This document shows, piece by piece, positions 36,681 to 46,396 of a stretch of 64,000 nt of DNA; position 1 is the first letter of the stretch; each line of letters begins with the position of its first letter. The notes below the pieces were generated by a model. That model was not told the DNA's origin and did no database searches. It worked only from the letters and a program-made list of their open reading frames with translations. The translations under genes were made by a program, and so were the position numbers. The stretch lies in NCBI GenBank assembly GCA_019671005.1, contig CM033741.1, forward strand, positions 6,448,001 to 6,512,000. The letters run 5' to 3'. The DNA is from Hibiscus mutabilis. Taxonomy: Eukaryota; Streptophyta; Magnoliopsida; Malvales; Malvaceae.

Positions 36681-37539
36681 AATTATAATACCAGTCGGAC
36701 TTTAGAATTAATAGTTGCACAAATAATCTCTATGCTATCATAAATAAAAAAATAGCAAAACATTTTTTTGTTCTGATACCGAATCTTAAGAGCAAGATTG
36801 CATGATAAAAAATAATAGAAAAATAAAGGAGAATATTGCGTTGTGTGTTTATTAAATACATATATTATATAGCCTTACATATCAACTAAAAATTAAAAAA
36901 TATAGCCACTATCAACTAAAAAAATAAATGACTAAACATCACATGAATATATGAATTTATTTAACAAGCTTTTTAATTTTAGACTAACAAACTCTAACAG
37001 ATAAAACTGCACATGCCTGTAAGCAAAATAAACACTACAGTACTCGTATCAAAGTAATGTAGATAATATTAGTTTATCATTTTAAACCTAACAAAATAAT
37101 TAAAATAGTCAACAAAATGATTCCAGCTCAAAAGTATTCAAAAGTTCCTTATTAACATAAAAAGAAAATGTTCGTGCTAGGTTAAGAACACAGTTCTTAC
37201 TTTGGATCTCATGATAGCTTATCAGCTCGAACCTTCACTGCTAATGGGTTGATCGGACGTTGGCTTTTGATCTCCATTTCACGTTTTTTTTAATTTCTTT
37301 GGCCCTTGATGCCTTGGTGGTACAGAGGAGAGACATACAGGCGGAGGCCTTGTCATTCTATTCAACAATCCAGTATACTTGTTTTTAGTTAATGTCTCAC
37401 CATCAAATTCAACCCTTTGAGTTGCATCAAAAACATAAATTCATCAACGAGTTGTTCATTTAAGATTTCTGGCTCTTTTAGAATATAAAGTTTCGTGTAT
37501 TTGGAGAGATTTATCGTCATCGGCTCTAACAGCACTTTG

Positions 37540-37935
37540 TTAGTAAAAAACCAGTTCTCTTCCACTATATCGTTCTCTATTGGTGATCTTTATAGCATGT
37601 TTTTCTTCGTCATGAGATCCGATACGTTGTTCATGCACAAGTAAGCTGTTTTGAAATTCATCAATGGTTAGGAGACTTGTGTCTCGAGACTCCTTAATGC
37701 TACAAACTACGTAATTGAACTTGTTAGTCATGGATCTCAAAAATCTTTTGAACAACGGTTCTATCTTCTATTATCTCGCTATTAGCTTTTATCCTTGTTA
37801 GGAATCGCCTCTAAAATTTTACGATCTAAAGCTTGAAACAAATAGTTTTTAGCTTTTAAATTATTGAGCTTTTGATTGTCAACGTATTTTTTCTGTGCAT
37901 CAGTAGCACTTTCAACTAAAAAAATAATGGCTAAA
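37540..37935 (-). pseudogene. Copia gag (UBN2-type) fragment, unit 2
   Basis: On the minus strand the text reads DAQKKYVDNQKLNNLKAKNYLFQALDR, then, after an internal deletion, EIIEDRTVVQK and SMTNKFNYVVCSIKESRD, LLTIDEFQNSLLVHEQRI and HDEEKHAIKI. This is the order found in the UBN2/gag domain of plant Copia elements (the second long piece is split here for brevity). It lacks the zinc knuckle and everything downstream, and joins directly to the unrecognised C-terminal segment VLLEPMTINLSKYTKLYILK. Confidence 0.8.
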
Positions 37936-38578
37936 CAGCCTATGAATATAGGAATTTATTTAACAAGCTTCCTAATTTTAGACTAACAAACTTTAACAGA
38001 TAGAACTGAACATGTCTGGAAGCAAAATAAACAATACAATACTCGTATCAAAAGCATGTAGATAAAATTATTTTAACATTTTAACCATAACAAAATGATA
38101 AAAATAGTCAATAAAATGATCTCAATTCAGAAGTGTTCAGAATTTCTTTATTAACATAAAAAATGTTTGTGTTAGGTCAAGAACACAATTTTTACTTTGC
38201 ATCCCACGGTTGTTTATCAGCTTTAAGAACACAATTTTTACTTTGCATCCCACGGTTGCTTATCAGCTTTAACCTTCACCTTCAGTGTGTTGACCGAGCG
38301 TTGGCTCTTGGTCTCAGTTTCAAATTTCTTTTAAATTCCTTTGGCCTTTGATGCCTTGGTGGTATAGAGGAGAGATATATCGTCGAGGGCTTGGTCATTT
38401 CATTCAACAATTTAGTATACTTGTTGTTCAGTTAATATCTCATCATCAAATTTCAATCCCCTGAGTTGCATCAAAAACATAAACTCTTCAATGAGTTGTT
38501 CATTTGAGAGTTTTTGGTCCTACAAAATATAGAGTTTTGTGATTTTAGAGCACTTTACCGTCACTGACTCCAACATCA

Positions 38579-39030
38579 CTATGTTGACCAAAAAATCAGT
38601 TCTCTTCTACCATATCGTTCTCCATGGATGATCTTTAAAGCATGTTCTTCGTCGTCAATAGATCTCATACGTTTTTCATGCACAAGCAGGCTGCTTTTCA
38701 ATTTATCAATGGTTAGGAGATTTGTGTCTTGAGACTCCTCAATGCTACAAATTACGTAATTGAACTTGCTAGTCATGAATCTCAAAATCTTTTGAACAAC
38801 GGCACTATCTTCTATCATCTCACCATTAACTTTCATCTTATTGACTATGATAAAAGTCCGAGCAAAAAATTATTAACAGAAACTCCCACTTTCATACAGA
38901 GGAATTTCATTCTCCACTTATTCATAATATTCCTTTGAACAGAAAAAGTTCTCCATAAGCATCGCCCAATGATCATAATGCCATCAAACTTTGGAACTGT
39001 TGGTTGCCCAAATGACCCCTCTGTTGTCAT
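38579..39030 (-). pseudogene. Copia gag (UBN2-type) fragments, unit 3
   Basis: Two minus-strand pieces remain. The upstream one (38845-39030) carries PTVPKFDGIMIIGRCLWRTF, a frameshifted form of the gag N-terminus. The downstream one (38579-38836) carries MIEDSAVVQKILRFMTSKFN, YVICSIEESQDTNLLTIDKL and EEHALKIIHGERYGRRE. A 47-bp tandem duplication (38174-38220 against 38221-38267) lies at the edge of the unit. The primer-binding-like GGTATCAGAACAAG motif lies just upstream, near 39065. Confidence 0.8.
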
Positions 39031-39219
39031 AAATAAAAAAGCATCAACAAGAAAAAAAATCTTGTTCTGATACCAAATATTAAGAGTAAAATTGTATCAT
39101 AAAACACAATAGAAAAATGGAGAATAATGATGCTCTGTGCGTTTATTCAATACAAATATTGAGCTATTATATAGCCTTATATATCAACCGAAAATAAAAA
39201 AATAAATAAGCCACTATCA

Positions 39220-39404
39220 GGCATTTTTAGGGGAATATTGGGTTTTGGTTTAATATTTTGGGTTATAAGGCACGCTGCCCTTTAATTGAGGATCTACGGC
39301 AAAAACTACAGTGAATTAAAGACGCCACCTGAGGTGGCATCTTCTTGATTTTTTAAATATTTAAAATTTAGATTTCAATGAAGACGCCACCTGCAGGTGG
39401 CATC
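39220..39404 (+). repeat. Left terminal inverted repeat of the MULE
   Basis: About 185 bp, pairing with the right end at 46396 downward. It includes GGGTTTTGGTTTAATATTTTGG, a CTACGGCAAAAACTACAGT segment and two 22-bp-type palindromes. Differences from the right end include ACGCTGCCCTTTAATTGAGG against ACGCTGCCCTATAATTGGGG. Confidence 0.92.
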
Positions 39405-39593
39405 TTAAGCCGAATTACAAAAATTGTTATGTGAATTCAGCAGCTGCAGTGAAAGTGGTCACCCGTTATCAGTCGAATAAAGCTGGCTCGACAAGACACC
39501 ACTAGCAGATAACGTGCTGGTCTGGCAGATTCCTCTTAGGACGCCATCTGCAGGTGGCGACATGAAGCTTGGACGCCATCTGCAGGGGGCGTC
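39321..39593. repeat. Left subterminal palindromes GACGCCACCTGCAGGTGGCGTC (four copies)
   Basis: Copies or variants of the 22-bp palindrome (GACGCCACCTG and its mirror) lie at 39321-39341, 39383-39404, 39540-39561 and 39572-39593, the last two with CCATCTGCAGG centres. They match the copies at the right end (45575-45596, and a split copy at 45695-46245). Their position on both flanks of the coding part suggests binding sites for the element's own transposase, which is inference. Confidence 0.9.
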
Positions 39594-39716
39594 AAGATCT
39601 GTATATATATAAGACAACTGCTCGTGAATTTTTGTTCTTTTGTTGTTCATTTCAAAAAAATTCAAGTTTAAGGAGTTTTGGGTAGAGTTTTTTGGTAAAT
39701 TAAGAGAGTCAGTGGT

Positions 39717-42033
39717 GTGATCGAATATCACGATGATTGTGAAACTGAAAACATTTATGGTCGTTGGGGTGAAATAGTTGATGATTTCAATGAGGACGAC
39801 GAAAATGTTATACCAGTGGCAAAAGATGATGATGTCGAGTTGCTTGATGCTGATGATGTTGATGCTGTTAGACCGTTGCTGCTCATGGCCATGATCTTGA
39901 TGTTGAGGAATATGTTTGAGCAGTAGCTTCTGCTAGATATAGATTGGCTGATGAACCATCAGTTTGGGTTTATGTTTAACCGGAGCCACAACAACCGGAG
40001 TCTAATCTTCCAGCTTACGTGCCTCCAGTCCACATGTATGAAGTGGACTATGCTGCAATGCGGGATCAAGAATATGAGGCACGTGTATTTTGTCATTCTT
40101 CAGCCTCAGCCTCAACCGACGGAGAGTTGAAACTTGGAGGTCAATTCGATACAAAGAAAGATGCCCAGTTAGCAATCAAGGAGTATTGTGTTAGACGTCA
40201 TATGCAATCTTGCGTTGCTGAGTCTGATAGCGAAACATATTGTGTAAGGTGCGTAAATTGGATGAGCAAATATAACTAGAGGATAAGAGTTTCGTATATG
40301 AAACAAAAGAAAATGTGAGAGGTCAGAATGTTCATTGATCAACATTCATGTACCATGACTTTAATCACACAGGACCACATAAACCTTGACTCCGATTTGA
40401 TATGCACTTACACAAAGTTGTTGTTGAGAAAAATCTGAGAATCGCCATTGCAGTATTGGTAGCATCGATCCGTGCACAGCTTGGAGACATCCTATCTTGC
40501 TATAATGCGTGGATAGCGAAACAAAAAACGATTTCGTTAGTTTACGGTGAGTGGGATAGATCATATAATGAGCTACCGGCTCTATTATGAGCAATGCAAG
40601 TATTTATCCCCGGAACTGCAGTGGAGTACGAAACGTTGTCGGCGTTAACACTACAAGGTGAAGTAATTCCCGAAAAAAGAATATTCAGTAAGTTATTTTG
40701 GGCATTCCAGCCGTGTATTGAAGGATTTGCATTCTGCAAACGTATGATTCAAATTGATGGTACATGGTTGTACGGGAAATACGGGCATATATTGCTTATT
40801 GCTGTGGCGCAAGACGGAGACATGGATATATTTCCAATAGCCTTTGCCATAGTTGAGAAGGAAAATGTCGAGGGATGAGAATTTTTTTTGAATAATTTGC
40901 GCCGACACGTAATCAAAGATGATAGGATTTGTATGATTTCTAATAGAAGGTCTACTCCATTATCAGTAATCGATAGGAACAGAAATTTATGGAGACCACC
41001 ACATGTTTATCCAACCTATTGTATACGGCATATTGCTGCCAATGCAAAGGCTCGGTTCCGGAACAATCAGATTCGTCATGAAATTTTAAGCGCATGAAAG
41101 TTGTAATTTGTTATTGTCTAAATTATTGATTTATTTATATATATGCTATTTGACTTGAGTTTACTAACTAACGTTTATACGAGCAGGGTATGAAACGGTT
41201 CGGCCAAGGTTCGATACGAAGTTTAGGCGTTTTATAAGGCACAGAGAATGTGTACATGATTTTGTTGCTGATATTCTCAGGGAACGATGGTCACAGGCCT
41301 ATAATAAAGGTCGACGTTACGGGCATATGGCCACTAACCTTGCCGAGGCTATCAACTCTGTGTTGAAATGGACGCGCCATCTACCAATTGCCAGTATTGT
41401 TTGGGAGACGTACTTTAGACTGGGCAAAGTATGGTGCGACAAAGGGAATGAGGTCAACTCTCAAATAAATAGGGGACAACAATGGTCTAAAACTCTCCAA
41501 AGGAGTATGGAGAAACTTCAAGAGGACGCAACCGCCATGAAAGTGGATTCTTTCGACCCCAACAATGCTGAATTTAATTTCCAAGCCTTGGTACGCCCGA
41601 ACGAGCACAAATTGTTCCGAGTAAACTTGCATGTGAACTGGTGTGACTGTGGCTGTATTTAGGCATATAGATACCCGTGCGCTCACGCAATCGCCGCATG
41701 CATGCATGTCCGTATAGACCCATATACATTGGTGGATGATTGTTTTAGGTTGGAAACAATGGCAAATATCTATAGGCTTAGTTTAGGAATATTCCAAATC
41801 AGGAATATTGGCCAATAGATCCAATATACGAAGAATGGTTACCAAATCCCAATCTTCGAAGAAAGCTAAAGGGTCGACTGACTTTCTCCCGTATTCATAC
41901 TTGTTTGGATGATCCAGATGATCGAGAGGGAGTTCAAACTAGGCATTGTGGACTTTGCCGAGCGATCAGTCACACGAGAGATAAATGTTTGAATCGTCCT
42001 AACTATCGTGCCGGGCCGTCACAACAATTTTGA
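39717..42033 (+). pseudogene. Decayed MULE (MuDR-type) transposase
   Basis: Pieces appear in the proper order. An acidic N-terminal part (NEDDENVIPVAKDDDVELLD in similar form) is followed by the MuDR N-terminal domain at 40019-40330 (GGQFDTKKDAQLAIKEYCVR), then WIAKQKTISLVYGEWDRSYN. The DDE-type core at 40594-41097 carries IDGTWLYGKYGHILLIAVAQ, PIAFAIVEKENVEG and YCIRHIAAN. An intron lies at about 41095-41187 (ending GAGCAG). Next comes NLAEAINSVLKWTRHLPI, then a SWIM zinc finger (WCDCGCI-stop-AYRYPCAHAIAACM), and finally a zinc knuckle (CGLCRAISHTRDKC). In-frame stops at 40277, 40316, 40588, 40876 and 41660 and a frameshift near 40400 make it non-functional. At least four stops replace tryptophan or glutamine codons expected from the family. 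Confidence 0.93.
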
Positions 42034-42536
42034 ATGAGTTTGTAAACTTTCATTAATGAAGTAACAGAAATTTATCAGGAAAATTTTTTAATTGCTTTAA
42101 ATGTTTTTAATCAGAATAGTTACTAAATGTTACCGTGTTATTTAATATTTATCAGGAAAATTCATGAACAAGTCCCTAAATTTTAAAAATATTATAATGT
42201 AGTTATATTTAATTGAATACATGTAAACAATAAGATACTATCAAAGTTTGCTTTTAAAACACGATCAATTACAATGTGAAGTTGAAAGGATGATGTATTT
42301 TATCTAAGTGATCTGAGTTCGAGTATCATGTGTACACAGTGTGTGTTTAAAAAAGTTAAAAAAATTAAACAGATACTTGACTTGTAATTATATCATCTTA
42401 AAAAAACATGATAAATTAAATGATGGAGATAAACGAGTAACGATAAACTAATAATGAAGATAAGCGGTGAAAATAAAAAGATCCAAATAAAAGTTTAAAC
42501 ATTAATATGAAAATTCTAAATAGAACAAAAAATATC
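42034..42536. other. Spacer between converging transposase and PMD genes
   Basis: AT-rich, non-coding. It should contain the 3' ends of both transcripts. A GATGTATTTTATCTAAGTGA-type segment near 42290 looks like ordinary intergenic repeat. Confidence 0.5.
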
Positions 42537-44382
42537 CTATATTTTTCTCATCCTCAGCAGCTCTTGTCTATGCAGGGAAGATGTCTGGTCATACCGTCGT
42601 GGGGGTTGAGCCATCCTCCGTGGTGATCGAGGGTCATCCAAATCCTGCTCATCTTTGTCTGGCTGGTCATCCAAAATCCGCATAGAAGGTGGTGTCGCGT
42701 ACATATCATCACCACATAGCAGAGTGGAAAAGGGCGGAGTAGGCAAGTATGAAGGTGGTTGTTGAAATGCACTCACTCTGGATGATCCAACATCAGTGTG
42801 TTGCGAATGAAACATATGGGATCTTTGCAGTGCTCTATCCCATGGATCATCATAATCGTATGTTCCCCCTACATACCCTGAAGGTACACTTGAACTCCAT
42901 GATGACCACTCCGCAGGATTAATTGGTAGCGGCTACAGGTCCTCCATATGCGCAGACAAACCGGCTTCATACTGATATGAGCACCTATGCTCTGTATGCC
43001 ATATCTGACTCACTTCTATGGGTGCCATGAATGGTTTTCCGCTGTTATAAAACCATACCATGTAAGCCGAATCATCACGGAAATCATCTTTCTGGACTGG
43101 AGTCACATTAGTTGGCACATATAAGTTTCGGTTGTTACAACGAGCAATGGAACTTTCTTGCTTGCACCTCTAGTTATCATCAACCCTAATTTTTTGTTCT
43201 TCTGTGTGAATGTCGTTGAGATCAATCGGAGGACCAGGAACGGGTTGATAATACCAGAACTGTCGCAGGACTCTATCAGCTCACTAGAACTCAACCACCG
43301 AATAATGGATCAACGACACAACTGCACCCCAAAATGTAGCATCCTCCCACACATATTGGGGTACGCAAGACTGTACATCCACATCGTCGTACGACGACCA
43401 AATGAACTGTCAAAAAATTAATATTAACATCAACAAATATTTGGGTATGCAAGACTCTACTTTAAACCAACTTTAATACCTGATTTTTCCCTTCATATTC
43501 GATCTCCAGTCTCACGTCAACAATGTTGTTGTGCACCAACCCCGCATTTCTCAAATCATGTCACCACTTGCACCAAAAAGAAAATTTTTTATTTACTAAT
43601 TCAAAATAATTTTAATTAAAAAATACACATTATACAAATATTTTTATTTTAGTATTACCTTTCAGCAAGTGGAAACTCAACTGGTTATTGACTATAGGTG
43701 TCAAATATGGCAGCCGATACCACGCCCAAGACTGAAATAAGATAAGGCATCCACCAATATCGGATATCTTGTTCACATTCTTAACAATAACAGCCTTGCA
43801 CATTTCATGGCATAAGACCGCCAATATCGTAGAGCCCCACCTATACGAACGACCTTCGCGAAAATTTTCCAGCAGTGGCAAATATTGCGTATGCACAAGA
43901 TAACCAGATTTATCCGGCATCAATACCCCATCAATGAGCTGCAGGATATAAGTACGTGCTGCGCATGCAACTTCGTCGTCGGTTGAGTCCTCGATTACCC
44001 TAAATGCATTCTCCAACCAAGTTACCTTCACACGTAACACTTTCGTGTCGGTTCATGAAGGGATTTTCCCAAGGAACTTGTTGCACATCGCATATACGTT
44101 GTAGGTACTTTGCCCCACGACCGCACTTTCATTTATGGGGACACCGAGCTGTAAAGCTACATCTTGCAGAGTTATCGTGCACTCCCCGACTGGAAAATGA
44201 AACGTGTGGGTCTTTGGTCTCCAGCGTTCAATCAACGCAGTTATCAATGCCGGGACCACCTTATAGCCACGCACTAATGTCGCATTACAAAATCCCGCCT
44301 GTTGTAAGTGACGAATAATGCGAGCAGATGGCTCCTCCGTCATCGTCCCTCGACGACGAAAGCAATGATGATCGTCCTGCAT
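42537..44382 (-). pseudogene. Decayed plant-mobile-domain (PMD/MAIL-like) gene inside the MULE
   Basis: Read on minus, the first part (44053-44382) gives SARIIRHLQQAGFCNATLVR, ALITALIERWRPKTHTFHFP and CTITLQDVALQLGVPI, the typical start of the plant mobile domain. Such proteins are often annotated as serine/threonine phosphatase 7 long form homologues, although this part has no phosphatase motif. It continues (43630-44040) with KVTWLENAFRVIEDSTDDEV, YLLPLLENF-like YLPLLENFREGRSYRWGS and LFQSWAWYRLPYLTP, then an intron, then WEDATFWGAVVSLIHYSVVE, IWHTEHRCSYQYEAGL and a proline-rich, charged tail ending RQELLRMRKI. Stops after KIPS (just below 44053), after SVVEF and before the tail break it. 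By family knowledge PMD-C type proteins are commonly carried by transposons; the host PMD proteins MAIN and MAIL1 act in silencing and genome stability. Confidence 0.88.
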
Positions 44383-44575
44383 TTAATAAATTAAATTTAA
44401 TTAATAACATTTTACAACTAACATACATTTCTTACTCGAAGATAAATAAATAAGTTACAAATTATTTAAGCTGATATAAGATGAACTGTGCACATGGTCC
44501 AACTGCAACAACTGATCAGACGCTATATCTCAAATTTATCTGCATACCAACTACTTTAACAAAAAAATATTTATT

Positions 44576-45038
44576 ATTATTCGAATAGGGCTCTCTTAAT
44601 TATATTAATTTTTTCTCGAATATACCTAGAATTATTTGAATATGGTTCCCTTAATTATACTAATTTTTTTCTCGGATATACCTAGAATTATTATTCGAAT
44701 ATGGTTCTCTTAATTATACTATTTTTTGTTCTCGAATATACCTAGAATTACTCGAATATGGTTCCCTTAATTATACTAATTTTTGTTCTCGAATATACCT
44801 AGAATTATTCGAATATGGTTCCTTTAATTTTCCTAGAATTATTCGAATATGTTCTCGAATATGCCTAGAATTATTCAAATATGTCCCCTTAATTATACTA
44901 ATTTTTTTTCTCGAATATACCTAGAATTATTATTCAAATATGGTTCCCTTAATTATACTAATTTTTGTTCTCGAATATACCTAGAATTCTCCGAATATGG
45001 TTCCCTTAATTATACTAATTTTTGTTCTCCAATAATTT
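44576..45038. repeat. Minisatellite, unit about 55-65 bp, eight copies
   Basis: The unit reads roughly ATTATTCGAATATGGTTCCC then TTAATTATACTAATTTTTGT then TCTCGAATATACCTAGA. About eight copies follow one another, some shortened (for example around 44820-44860). It lies within the MULE just upstream of the start of the minus-strand PMD gene, so it would fall in its promoter or leader. An open frame through it merely reflects the repeat. Confidence 0.92.
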
Positions 45039-45574
45039 ATAAAACAATAAAATATATAATATACCCTAGAAAAATTAAATTATTTAAACTCTACATACAT
45101 ACATACCTACCTACGTAGCTACATTAATAAATATTCAAATTCAATGCTCAACTTATTATTAATATCCTAAAATCCTATAATTCTATAATTTATTATTATT
45201 ATTACCCTAAAATAAAATCTTACATGTCTACAATATCTACATTTAATTATATAAATTAAAAAAATAAGTACCTCGTTGAAAATGTGCTCCAAATGTTTTC
45301 CTTAAAATCTCTTCACCTCTTGCAACAAATAAATAAATAAGATTAATAAATATATAATAATCAAATAATTTATAAATTAACTAAAATTTACATACCCAAA
45401 TTTGATAACTCAAATTTCCCTAAACTCTCTACACAAAATAAACCTTTCCCTCACTCAATTTTTTACCCACACCTCTCTCGCTCAATTTTTCCCTCTCCCA
45501 CAACTCCTCACTCAATTTTTTTTCTCTCCCAAACTCGTTCTACAGTTGCAATTTATAGGCAGATTTCGGGTGAG
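45039..45574. other. AT-rich MULE interior before the right subterminal region
   Basis: No gene is seen. The stretch 45410-45540 is CT-rich (CTCTCTCGCTCAATTTTTCC, CTCCCACAACTCCTCACTC) and could be the 5' leader and promoter region of a transcript running leftwards or of unknown direction. Confidence 0.45.
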
Positions 45575-46295
45575 GACGCCACCTGCAGGTGGCGTCTTGA
45601 GTTAAATACGCGTAACTACCGCGCCTTTACCACTGCCCAAGTCAATGCAGTAATTGTAGGTGATTTACCGGTTTAGCAGCCACTCTTTAATGAAGACGCC
45701 ACCTGCAGGTAGGGGTGTTCATCACCGAATATCAGATCGGATCCAATCCAGTTTTTTTGGATATCCGGTTTTTTGGATCAACCATATAGTGATCCGTATC
45801 CGATCCAGAAAAAATCAGATATCTAGATATTCCGATATCGGATCGAATATTTGGATATCCGATTATCCAAAAATATATTTTGACTTAATTATTTTTTAAT
45901 TTAAAATTCGTATTTATAAAAATTTTAGAATTTAGAATATAACAAATTGCTAAATATAACAAGATTCACATCTATAAAAATTTTATTTTTTTAAAATTTT
46001 TTGGATATAACAAGGACCAAATTGTTAGAAATAACAAAATTAATATTCATAAAAAATTGAATTTTCGGATTTTCAGATAATCCGAAACTTGAAATATTGT
46101 GATCTGTATCCGATCCGGAAAATTTAAAATCGGATCGGATATCCAGTCTAAAATTAAAAATCATATCGGATATCCGAATTTTCGGATCGGATCAACGGAT
46201 AATCAGATCGGATATTTTTTAACACCCCTACCTACATGTGGCGTCTTCATTGAAATCTAAATTTTAAATATTTAAAAAATCAAAAAGGTGGCGTT
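45575..46295. repeat. Right subterminal palindromes of the MULE, one split by a MITE
   Basis: A perfect GACGCCACCTGCAGGTGGCGTC lies at 45575-45596. A second copy begins at 45695 and is interrupted after CCTGCAGG by the element at 45710-46230, resuming as CCTACATGTGGCGTC to 46245. A half copy (AGGTGGCGTTTTC) lies at 46286-46297. Confidence 0.9.
45710..46230. mobile_element. Nested hAT-like MITE, GGATCGGAT-rich (copy C)
   Basis: It starts TAGGGGTGTTCATCACCG and ends GATATTTTTTAACACCCCTA, giving inverted ends TAGGGGTGTT. The flanking octamers CCTGCAGG and CCTACATG match at six of eight positions, consistent with an aged 8-bp duplication as made by hAT elements. The outer thirds are ATCGGATCCAATCC and CGGATCGGATATCC repeats, and the centre matches the copy at 1020-1473. 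There is no coding capacity. Being inside the MULE's subterminal palindrome, it is younger than the MULE. Confidence 0.88.
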
Positions 46296-46396
46296 TTCAA
46301 TTTACTGTAGTTTTTGCCGTAGATCCCCAATTATAGGGCAGCGTACCTTATAACCCAAAATATTAAACCAAAACCCAATATTCCCCTAAAAATGCC
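46235..46396 (-). repeat. Right terminal inverted repeat of the MULE
   Basis: This matches the left end from 39220, reading inward from 46396. One of the left-end palindromes is reduced here to a half copy. The pairing continues beyond the nested MITE only in the outer palindrome. Confidence 0.92.

Larger units (their letters stand above)
36014..39219 (-). mobile_element. Tandem array of degenerate Copia-like units (part 1)
   Basis: At least three related units lie head to tail on the minus strand, and a fourth follows the inserted MULE at 46397-47260. Each begins near an AAGAACACAGTTCTTACTTTG-like segment (about 37187, 38175, 46662; weaker near 36040) and includes text for a conserved C-terminal segment, gag-related coding sequence, a GGTATCAGAACA motif that fits a Met-tRNA primer-binding site (36765-36780 and 39062-39075), and a shared LTR-like stretch (36908-37165, 37916-38140, and 46397-46640 after the MULE). 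Units differ in what they have deleted. None can encode a complete polyprotein. Tandem sharing of one LTR between units is what unequal recombination between elements would produce. Confidence 0.75.
39220..46396. mobile_element. Complete Mutator-like element (MULE) carrying a transposase and a PMD gene
   Basis: The two ends both begin GGCATTTTTAGGGGAATATT read inward (39220 rightward, 46396 leftward), and similarity continues for about 185 bp. A perfect 9-bp target duplication, CCACTATCA, flanks the element (39211-39219 and 46397-46405), the hallmark of Mutator-like insertions. Joining the flanks at this duplication restores the LTR-like text seen intact at 36905 in the neighbouring array, so the insertion site is proved internally. 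Inside are a + strand MULE transposase (decayed), a converging - strand plant-mobile-domain gene (decayed), a minisatellite, clusters of 22-bp palindromes and a nested hAT-like MITE. MULEs that have taken up PMD genes are known from several plant lineages. Confidence 0.95.
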
